Assembly: GCA_905480085.1 (NCBI GenBank)
Contig: CAJQPD010000052.1
Location: 1 to 7,378, forward strand
Direction of reading: 5' to 3'
Origin: an uncultured Acidimicrobiia bacterium
GTDB taxonomy: Bacteria > Actinomycetota > Acidimicrobiia > Spongiisociales > JAENVV01
Length of the DNA stretch: 7,378 bases
Part shown: piece after piece, positions 1 to 5,035 of the stretch
How positions within the stretch are numbered: the stretch's first letter is position 1
How the letters are laid out: every line of letters starts with the position of its first letter
Program-made: the position numbers and the translations under genes
The notes under the pieces: model-generated
What the model was told of the DNA's origin: nothing
The model's database searches: none
The model's input: only the letters and a program-made list of their open reading frames with translations

Positions 1-588
1 CTCGAACTTGCCAATGAAGGCGATTGGAGGAAACTTCTGACGGCGCCATCTACGGTGCACGTATCGGCTGTCGATGACACCGGATTCGGATGCGCCGTGA
101 CCATGTCGGCAGGATATGGGTCCGGCGTCATGCCCCCTGGCACCGGGATATGGATGAACAACTCGCTTGGCGAAATAGAGCTGAATCGATCGGGTTTTCA
201 CAATCTCAAAGTGGGCTCGCGCCTCGTGTCGAATATGGCTCCAACCGTGGCCCGCTCAGTCGACGGGGTTCTGGCGATCGGATCACCTGGCGCTGATCGG
301 ATCACGACGGCGATTGTGCAGGTATTGGTGCATCACCTGCTTGAAGGTGTTCCGCTGGCGGAAGCGATCGACCGAGCGAGGGCGCACGTCGTGGTTGCCG
401 ACGACGGGCAGGCAACCGTCAGTTTTGAACCAGGGTATGAGCTCGGGGACTCCCGGCTGCCGACTCGTCCCTTCAGCTCTCAGCACATGTTTTTTGGAGG
501 CGTCGGAGCCGCCGAGTGGCATCCCGGTGGCGGGTTCACGGTGGCGGCCGACGGTCGACGTTCGGGTGGTACCTCCACTTCAGTTTGA
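1..588 (+). CDS. Gamma-glutamyltransferase family protein, C-terminal part (catalytic small subunit); 5' partial
   Basis: N-terminal nucleophile hydrolase that moves or hydrolyses gamma-glutamyl groups (glutathione and related compounds); the family is usually exported or periplasmic. The frame is open from base 1, and 195 residues are visible. The autocleavage/nucleophile threonine is the ACG codon at 52-54, in the context STVHVSAVD, matching TTHYSVVD of E. coli GGT. The first GTG start in the frame (55) lies just after it and is not a real start. Downstream are YGSGVMPPGTG with NNSLGE (residues 53-58), SNMAPT (77-82, for SSMSPT), the glycine loop GSPGADRI (94-101), and a C-terminal ADGRRSGG like the family's DPRR.G. 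By eye, several E. coli substrate contacts differ (Asn411 to Ser, Asp433 to Glu, one of the two Ser to Asn), so the exact substrate is uncertain. The large subunit lies outside the window. Family assignment is firm; glutathione specificity is inference. Confidence 0.92.
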   Translation, partial: LELANEGDWRKLLTAPSTVHVSAVDDTGFGCAVTMSAGYGSGVMPPGTGIWMNNSLGEIELNRSGFHNLKVGSRLVSNMAPTVARSVDGVLAIGSPGADRITTAIVQVLVHHLLEGVPLAEAIDRARAHVVVADDGQATVSFEPGYELGDSRLPTRPFSSQHMFFGGVGAAEWHPGGGFTVAADGRRSGGTSTSV

Positions 589-634
589 GACGGAACCGGT
601 CACGCCCTCGCGTCGGGACGGCTCATTTTCGGGC

Positions 635-663
635 TTGACACGTGCGGTACCGTAGGAGAGATT
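635..663 (+). promoter_or_regulatory. Possible promoter of the 67-aa gene
   Basis: A perfect TTGACA (635-640) is followed after 17 nt by a weak -10 candidate, GAGATT (658-663, three of six consensus positions). This would start transcription near 670, giving a leader of about 18 nt that still contains the ribosome binding site. The spacer carries the 8-bp palindrome CGGTACCG (645-652), which could be an operator, and CACGTG overlaps the end of the -35 box. The -35 is convincing by sequence; the -10 is not. Confidence 0.35.
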
Positions 664-676
664 CCGTTCGAGTTTT

Positions 677-681
677 GGAGG
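677..681 (+). promoter_or_regulatory. Ribosome binding site of the 67-aa gene
   Basis: GGAGG sits 6 nt before the ATG at 688. It is one of the strongest Shine-Dalgarno matches in the window and is the main reason for accepting this short reading frame as a gene. Confidence 0.75.
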
Positions 682-687
682 TTCCTC

Positions 688-891
688 ATGCCCTGGATCT
701 GGTCAGATCATCTAGCAGCCCTCCCGAACATTTCGGTTTCGCAAAGATTGCGAAATGACTGGACGCAGCGCCCCGTAGCCGTTTGGAATGCCGACGTCGA
801 AGACCTCGACGATTTGGCGGCGGCGCTTGCCGCCGAGGACGAAGAGCCTCCGTCTCAATCGGGCCTTTACGCAACGAACCTGGCTGCGTAG
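688..891 (+). CDS. Small hypothetical protein, 67 aa
   Basis: I do not recognise this protein. It starts MPWIWSDHLA and has a tryptophan-rich, mildly basic N-terminal half (Trp at 3, 5, 25 and 33). An acidic stretch follows (VEDLDDLAAALAAEDEE, about residues 37-53), then a short Ser/Ala tail. There is no signal peptide, membrane segment or cysteine. It looks cytoplasmic, possibly helical in the acidic part. Support for being real is a consensus ribosome binding site at ideal spacing, a TTGACA box upstream, and codon use similar to its neighbours. It stands alone between the GGT-like gene (99 nt upstream) and SURF1 (41 nt downstream). Its last codons and stop form part of a strong hairpin. The opposite-strand frame over the same region has no comparable ribosome binding site, so I prefer this one. 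Confidence 0.65.
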   Translation: MPWIWSDHLAALPNISVSQRLRNDWTQRPVAVWNADVEDLDDLAAALAAEDEEPPSQSGLYATNLAA

Positions 892-898
892 AGGCCCG
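860..898 (+). terminator. Strong hairpin over the stop codon of the 67-aa gene, candidate intrinsic terminator
   Basis: The arms at 860-873 (C GGGCCTTTACGCA) and 885-898 (TGCGTAGAGGCCC G) pair over 14 bp with a single G-U wobble (867-891), closing an 11-nt loop (874-884). The stop codon TAG (889-891) lies in the 3' arm. No T tract follows, so it would be a U-less terminator, as is common in actinobacteria, or an mRNA 3'-end stabiliser. A second copy of GAGGCCCG at 903-910 could pair with the 5' arm instead. The next gene appears to have its own start signal right after it, which fits a boundary between transcripts. Confidence 0.55.
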
Positions 899-920
899 CT
901 CTGAGGCCCGACCTTCGTTC

Positions 921-926
921 TAGCAT
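921..926 (+). promoter_or_regulatory. Candidate -10 element for leaderless SURF1 transcript
   Basis: TAGCAT fits the actinobacterial -10 pattern TANNNT and ends 6 nt before the GTG start at 933, so transcription would begin at or next to the start codon. No Shine-Dalgarno sequence precedes that GTG, and no good -35 is visible 17-18 nt upstream of the box. A leaderless mRNA explains all three observations. Confidence 0.4.
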
Positions 927-932
927 AGGCTC

Positions 933-1697
933 GTGTATCGCTTCCTAGCCCGCCCGATTTGGCTGCTGTTCGCAGTCATCGTGGCCATCGCCACCTACAC
1001 CTTCGTGTCGCTGGGATTTTGGCAACTCAATCGCCTCGAAGAGCGCCGGTTCGACAACCTTATCGCCGAGCAGCGAGCCGCCCAGGACCCCCTTGCGATA
1101 ACGTCGGTTCTCTCCATCGACGATCCGATCGAGATTGCCGGGGAGGATCATGCGTTCCGGACGGTCACGATGACCGGACACTTTGACCCTACGTATGAGG
1201 TTCTTGCCCGGTCACAAACCTACGATGGAACAGCCGGTTTCCACGTCATCACCCCGTTTGTCGATGACGACGGTAACGCGCTACTCGTGAACCAGGGGTG
1301 GATCCCGCTGGAGGATGACACCCCGCCTTTCACTCAGTCGGACGGGGAGACCGAAACGATCACCGTAACCCTGCAACCATCCCAGCCACGCCGCGGGTAC
1401 GGCCCCACCGAGCCCGATGGCGTGCTCAAACGAATCGCCCGGATAGACATAGCCCGTCTTCAGGAGCAGATTCCGTATGCGCTCTATCCGGTCTACGGGA
1501 TCGCCTATGGTGATCCGGATCCATCCCGTCTGCCGGTCTCGATCCCGTTCCCGATTTTCGACGAGGGCTCTCACAAAAGCTACGCGATCCAGTGGTTCAC
1601 GTTCGCCGCGATATCCGTTGGAGGATTCTGGGCGCTGGCAAGGACCACCGCTCGCAAACGTCGCTCCGCGTCGATGCCGAGTAGTGTCGGGGCATGA
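933..1697 (+). CDS. SURF1 family cytochrome c oxidase assembly protein
   Basis: SURF1 proteins help assemble haem-copper terminal oxidases, probably in delivery or insertion of haem a, and sit in the cytoplasmic membrane with the central domain outside. The 254-residue protein has the standard plan. Transmembrane helix 1 spans about residues 9-27 and runs into LGFWQLNRLEERR (27-39), the family's L.WQ..R signature. The outer domain carries HVITPF (104-109) and LLVNQGWIP (117-125). Helix 2 spans about 219-237 and is preceded by SHKSYAIQWFTFA (213-225), the other signature. A basic tail, ARKRR, stays inside. The start is forced: an in-frame TAG lies at 921-923 and GTG 933 is the only start before helix 1. 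No ribosome binding site is visible, suggesting leaderless translation. The stop overlaps the next start (ATGA). Family assignment is firm. Confidence 0.93.
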   Translation: MYRFLARPIWLLFAVIVAIATYTFVSLGFWQLNRLEERRFDNLIAEQRAAQDPLAITSVLSIDDPIEIAGEDHAFRTVTMTGHFDPTYEVLARSQTYDGTAGFHVITPFVDDDGNALLVNQGWIPLEDDTPPFTQSDGETETITVTLQPSQPRRGYGPTEPDGVLKRIARIDIARLQEQIPYALYPVYGIAYGDPDPSRLPVSIPFPIFDEGSHKSYAIQWFTFAAISVGGFWALARTTARKRRSASMPSSVGA

Positions 1698-1981
1698 AAC
1701 GTTTCACTCCCGGTTTGCTCGGGTTGGCTTTGCTCGCCTCGGCCTGTTTCCCCGGCGGAGCCTCTACACCGGATCCAGCCGGTTTTTTCACCGGCATCTG
1801 GCATGGCTGGCTCGCACCAATTTCGTTGATCGCCTCGTTCTTCAACCCGGACATTGGCCTGTACGCCGTATCGAATACGGGCTGGCCATACGATCTGGGG
1901 TTCTACATGGCCGTCATCAGCGGGTTCGGGGGACTATCCCTATTCCGAAAGAGGGCGTCGAAGGGTTCCCACCGCACTTGA
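1694..1981 (+). CDS. Small lipoprotein-like membrane protein of unknown function, 95 aa
   Basis: The ATG overlaps the SURF1 stop by 4 nt (ATGA), so the two are almost certainly cotranscribed and translationally coupled. Residues 1-18 form a signal peptide (MKR, hydrophobic core, then LASAC), with Cys18 as a possible lipidation site; Ala at -3 makes the lipobox imperfect. The body holds GFFTGIWHGWLAPISLIASFF (30-50), a hydrophobic segment with conserved-looking Trp/His/Pro, then a loop with IGLYAVSNTGWPYDLGF (54-70). A second hydrophobic segment ends in LFRKR (83-87). From memory this resembles a recurrent family of small uncharacterised bacterial proteins sharing the pattern GxWHGxxAPxS followed by YxxxNxGxxYDxGF. 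No function is established for it. Its position suggests a role in the membrane, possibly around respiratory oxidase assembly; that is inference from context only. Confidence 0.85.
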   Translation: MKRFTPGLLGLALLASACFPGGASTPDPAGFFTGIWHGWLAPISLIASFFNPDIGLYAVSNTGWPYDLGFYMAVISGFGGLSLFRKRASKGSHRT

Positions 1982-2011
1982 ACCGCCTCGACGCGGATCT
2001 GCATCCCGTTC

Positions 2012-2019
2012 GAGGAGGT
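2012..2019 (+). promoter_or_regulatory. Ribosome binding site of the acyl-CoA dehydrogenase
   Basis: GAGGAGGT lies 8 nt before the GTG at 2028 and 14 nt before the in-frame ATG at 2034. The spacing favours the GTG as the true start. Confidence 0.75.
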
Positions 2020-2027
2020 CGTAACCT

Positions 2028-3191
2028 GTGAGCATGACCACGAACTCTATTTTTCTCAATGAGGATCACGTCGCGGTTCGTGAGCAAACCCTCCGATTCA
2101 TCGATGACTTTGTTCGACCCGACGGTGACCAATGGGAGGGAGCCGGCATGGTTCCCCGCGAGGTCCTTCAAAAGATGGGAGCCATCGGCTTTTTCGGTTT
2201 GCGGGTTCCCGAACGGCTTGTCGGAGTGGGTTATGGCCCACTGACCTCGGCTGTATTCGCCGAGGCTTTGGGGTCTTCGACGTTCTCGGGGTTCGCGGCA
2301 ACGGTTTTGGTCCACACGGACATGGCGTCGCCGCATCTACTCCATGCGGGCACCGAAGGCCAGATCGCCCGCTACCTGCCCCGGATCCTCACGGGAGAGA
2401 TCATCACCGCAATCGCCGTGACCGAGGCCGATGCCGGGTCAGATGTGGCCGGCATGCGTAGTTCGGCGAAACGCGACGGCGACGGATGGCGGCTGAACGG
2501 GTCGAAAATGTTCATAACGAACGGGGTGCACGGCAACCTGATCTTCGTGGCCGCCCGCACCAACCCGCAAGCCTCAGGTCATCAGGGGATCACCATGTTC
2601 ATTCTGGAACCGGGAATGGATGGTTTCTCGGTGGGCCGGAAGTTGGACAAGCACGGTTGGCGATCATCGGACACGGCCGAACTGGTCTTCGATGACGTTT
2701 GGGTTCCCGCTGAAAACGTCCTTGGCGAGGTCGACAAGGGGTTCTACTCGATCATGGAGAACTTCCAGAACGAGCGCCTCGTTCTGGCCGCTCTAGCTGT
2801 CGGAGAGGCCCAGGAAGCTCTTGACTTGACCTACGACCACACCCAGAACCGCAAAGCATTCGGAGCGACCCTATTCGACAAACAAACGATCCGTCACCGT
2901 TTGGCGATGCTTCAGGGACGGGTCGATGCGCTTCGAACCTTTGCCTACGATACGGCCTGGCGCTTCGAACAGGGCCAGGAAGTCGTAAAGCCCGTGTCGG
3001 AGCTGAAAGCTCTGGCCGGGGAACTGGTCAATGACGTCATGTACACGTGCCAGCAGTTTCATGGCGGGATGGGCTATATGACAGAGTCCCCGATCGAACG
3101 AATGTATCGCGATGCTCGAATCGGGGCGATCGGTGGCGGAGCTACCGAGATCATGCTCGAAGAAGTCGCTAAGCGTTCCTATCGGCAGTAG
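2028..3191 (+). CDS. Acyl-CoA dehydrogenase (LCAD/isovaleryl-CoA dehydrogenase-like active site)
   Basis: FAD flavoenzyme that introduces the alpha-beta double bond into acyl-CoA thioesters and passes electrons to ETF. The 387 residues match the family length. In order: helical N-domain (about 1-125); the FAD/substrate signature AVTEADAGSDVAGM (130-143) with LNGSKMFITNG (156-166) in the beta domain; RKAFGATLFDKQTIRHRLA (275-293); then CQQFHGGMGYMTE (341-353) and PIERMYRDAR (355-364). The position of the MCAD base Glu376 (IYEGT) is Gly370 here (IGGGATEIM). A glutamate is present in helix G (Glu249 in NERLVLA), where LCAD and isovaleryl-CoA dehydrogenase carry their catalytic base. This points to long-chain or branched acyl-CoAs, but chain length cannot be read from sequence. 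The GTG start is set by the ribosome binding site. It lies 46 nt after the small membrane protein gene and may be cotranscribed with it. Confidence 0.95.
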   Translation: MSMTTNSIFLNEDHVAVREQTLRFIDDFVRPDGDQWEGAGMVPREVLQKMGAIGFFGLRVPERLVGVGYGPLTSAVFAEALGSSTFSGFAATVLVHTDMASPHLLHAGTEGQIARYLPRILTGEIITAIAVTEADAGSDVAGMRSSAKRDGDGWRLNGSKMFITNGVHGNLIFVAARTNPQASGHQGITMFILEPGMDGFSVGRKLDKHGWRSSDTAELVFDDVWVPAENVLGEVDKGFYSIMENFQNERLVLAALAVGEAQEALDLTYDHTQNRKAFGATLFDKQTIRHRLAMLQGRVDALRTFAYDTAWRFEQGQEVVKPVSELKALAGELVNDVMYTCQQFHGGMGYMTESPIERMYRDARIGAIGGGATEIMLEEVAKRSYRQ

Positions 3192-3194
3192 ATC

Positions 3195-3207
3195 GCGGAA
3201 GCTCCGC
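3195..3207. terminator. Short hairpin between convergent genes, weak bidirectional terminator candidate
   Basis: GCGGA (3195-3199) and TCCGC (3203-3207) form a 5-bp stem with a 3-nt loop in the 27-bp gap between the acyl-CoA dehydrogenase stop and the thioredoxin stop on the other strand. There is no T tract on either side. It is the only structure I see there; as a terminator it is weak. Confidence 0.2.
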
Positions 3208-3218
3208 CTGGCAACGAC

Positions 3219-3632
3219 CTAGTGGTTGTGACCGGCGTGATCGTGATCGTCTTCGTGACTATGTCCCTCGGCGCCGCTCTGCTCGGCGATCTCTTTATGA
3301 ACCGCTTCCATGTCCAGGTCCTTGACCTGGGAGATGATGTCCGACAACGCAGCCGGCGGTAAGGCCCCGGCCTGGTTGAACAAAACGACATTCTCACGGA
3401 AGATCATGAGGGTGGGAATCGACCGAATACCAAACGCACCGGCAAGTTCCTGCTCGGCCTCAGTGTCGACCTTGGCGAACACGATGTCAGGGTGGTCGTT
3501 GGAGGCCTTTTCGAAGGTCGGTGCGAACGACTTGCACGGACCACACCATTCGGCCCAGAAGTCAACGATGACAATGTCGTTTTCGTCGATGGTCGATTCC
3601 ATGGTGTCTTTGGTTACGTTGACGGTGGCCAC
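3219..3632 (-). CDS. Thioredoxin with histidine-rich acidic C-terminal tail
   Basis: Cytoplasmic thiol-disulfide oxidoreductase. The thioredoxin fold fills about residues 1-105: VDFWAEWCGPCK with the redox pair Cys30/Cys33, the buried acid at Asp24, FAKVDTEAE (52-60), and the cis-proline loop RSIPT (Pro73). The protein is 137 aa against about 105-110 for a classical thioredoxin. The extra part is a charged helix-like linker (about 104-118) followed by a tail with six histidines in the last 14 residues (124, 126, 130, 132, 135, 137) mixed with Asp/Glu. That tail could bind Ni, Zn, Co or Cu; metal binding is inference. The start is GTG at 3630-3632, with AAGGAG 8 nt upstream. It lies 92 nt downstream of astB on the same strand, so it could be the last gene of that operon or have its own promoter. 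The linker-bearing form is familiar to me from actinobacterial thioredoxins. Confidence 0.94.
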   Translation of the reverse strand: MATVNVTKDTMESTIDENDIVIVDFWAEWCGPCKSFAPTFEKASNDHPDIVFAKVDTEAEQELAGAFGIRSIPTLMIFRENVVLFNQAGALPPAALSDIISQVKDLDMEAVHKEIAEQSGAEGHSHEDDHDHAGHNH

Positions 3633-3640
3633 GTTGGGCG

Positions 3641-3646
3641 CTCCTT
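3641..3646 (-). promoter_or_regulatory. Ribosome binding site of the thioredoxin gene
   Basis: Read on the minus strand, AAGGAG ends 8 nt before the GTG start at 3632. It supports that GTG over any internal start. Confidence 0.7.
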
Positions 3647-3724
3647 GTTTGGTTGCTTCTCAATGCACGATCAATTCATGAAATGCATGTTGGTACGGAA
3701 TTGGCAACGGATCGAAGCGGTTGG

Positions 3725-5035
3725 TTATTCCGTTTTCTGAAAGTCGTAAATCTCACCGAGACGGAGAATTCCGGTGAGTTCATCCAGCGCCGCTCTTGAT
3801 TCGGAAAGTAACTGATAGTCGCCAAGGTCGTCGGGCGTTAGCTGATCGCGGTAGTACCGATGTACCCAGTCGGTCAGGTCACTGAACAGATCGGGAGTGA
3901 GAAGGCAGCCCTGGTTGGTGTTGGCCAGCTCGTCGTCGGTGAGGACCACCCGTAACCTGAGGCAAGCCGGCCCACCTCCATTACGCATGGATTGTCGGAG
4001 GTCGAAGGTCACGATTTCGTCGATCTCGTCGATAGCGTCGATGGCGGCCCGAACATTTGGATAGTTGTCGACGTCGTCTGGCGCGACGAGCACTCGCCGA
4101 CCGCCGATGTCGACGAGTTGGCTGTTGAAGACATAGGAACCGATGGCGTCTGCCAGCGGAACTTGTTCGTCGGTGATCATGTGAGTGATCAGCCCGTGAC
4201 CAAATGAGCCTTTGAGACGTTCAATGAGGTGGGGATCGGCGAAGGCGAGCTCGTGGTGAAGGAAAAAGTCACGATCCCCAACTGCGATGACGTCGTTGTG
4301 GAAGACTCCGGCGGCAATGGCGGCGGGATGCTGCTTGGCGAAGACCGGCCGGAGCACCCCATGAAGGCGAGCCACCTCGGCGGATGCTTCGTAGCTCTGG
4401 CGGGGAAGGTAGGGATCGGCAGTGAAGTCGTTGGCTTTGCGTCCCCAGACGAACAACTCAACGCCGGGTTCGCCGTACGAGCGAGCCAGACGGGTGTGAT
4501 TGGCCGCCCCCTCGTCGGTGAAATTCATGCCGACCGGAAGCGGGGGGTGGTGCTGGAAATAATTGTCGTTCGGAAACACCGCCCTGAGGATCCGGGCAGT
4601 TACCGGTCCTTCGATTGAACGGTGCGGTTGGGCAACCAGATTCGCCGGCGTGAAGTGAACTCGACCATCGGCAGTATCGCTGGATGGGGAGACCGTTGCT
4701 GCGTTGGCGGTCCACATCGCAGCCGCCGACGAATAGGCCTGAAGCAATTGCGGGGTTCGGTTGGCTGCCTGGAACAGCACCTGGTCGTCGCGGCCAGTTA
4801 GTCCGTCCTGGCGCAGCTTTGGGAGATAAGGCCTCTCATGCGGCGGCAAGATCCCCTGGGTGAGTCCGAGGTCTGACAGAGCCTTGGCCTTGGCCAACCC
4901 CTGGAGAGCGGCTTGACGAGGGTTGCTGACCGATTGGGCATTCGACAGTGAGGCAAGGTTCCCTGATCCGAGTCCGCCGTAGTTATGGGTTGGGCCGACG
5001 AGCCCATCAAAGTTCGCTTCTACCGTCAATGCCAA
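3725..5035 (-). CDS. astB: N-succinylarginine dihydrolase (AstB)
   Basis: Second step of the arginine succinyltransferase pathway: hydrolyses N2-succinylarginine to N2-succinylornithine, two NH3 and CO2 in the cytoplasm. The protein belongs to the amidinotransferase/deiminase-fold superfamily. The 436-aa length is close to that of E. coli AstB (about 445). The N-terminus has the hallmark ANFDGLVGPTHNYGGL (7-22). The catalytic triad is visible as Glu175 (NFTDEGAANH), His246 (GVFHND) and Cys358 (GGGPACLRLRV); Arg212 (LPRQSYE) matches a substrate-binding arginine. Two TTG starts are possible. The one at 5033-5035 overlaps astD by 10 nt but has AGG directly against it. The one at 5027-5029 has the same AGG at 6 nt and a 4-nt TTGA overlap with the astD stop, and may be the true start (434 aa). 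Either way it is coupled to astD. Confidence 0.95.
   Translation of the reverse strand: MALTVEANFDGLVGPTHNYGGLGSGNLASLSNAQSVSNPRQAALQGLAKAKALSDLGLTQGILPPHERPYLPKLRQDGLTGRDDQVLFQAANRTPQLLQAYSSAAAMWTANAATVSPSSDTADGRVHFTPANLVAQPHRSIEGPVTARILRAVFPNDNYFQHHPPLPVGMNFTDEGAANHTRLARSYGEPGVELFVWGRKANDFTADPYLPRQSYEASAEVARLHGVLRPVFAKQHPAAIAAGVFHNDVIAVGDRDFFLHHELAFADPHLIERLKGSFGHGLITHMITDEQVPLADAIGSYVFNSQLVDIGGRRVLVAPDDVDNYPNVRAAIDAIDEIDEIVTFDLRQSMRNGGGPACLRLRVVLTDDELANTNQGCLLTPDLFSDLTDWVHRYYRDQLTPDDLGDYQLLSESRAALDELTGILRLGEIYDFQKTE

Noticed and set aside
55..57. GTG at 55 as the start of the GGT-like gene
   Set aside because: The frame is open upstream, and the catalytic threonine at 52-54 would be lost; it is an internal valine codon.
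641..653. CACGTG and CGGTACCG palindromes as a defined transcription factor site
   Set aside because: Both are short and there is only one copy of each, so I cannot name a regulator; they are mentioned only with the promoter candidate.
686..874. 62-codon minus-strand frame opposite the 67-aa gene
   Set aside because: Arg/Pro-rich shadow composition, no ribosome binding site, and the plus-strand frame has all the start signals.
1477..2031. 184-codon plus-strand frame crossing the end of SURF1 and the small lipoprotein-like gene
   Set aside because: It is out of frame with both well-supported genes, rich in Arg/Ser/Pro as expected for a shifted GC-rich frame, and has no family signature.
1917..2336. 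139-codon minus-strand frame opposite the start of the acyl-CoA dehydrogenase
   Set aside because: Arg-rich shadow composition; the opposite strand carries a strong ribosome binding site and a real gene.
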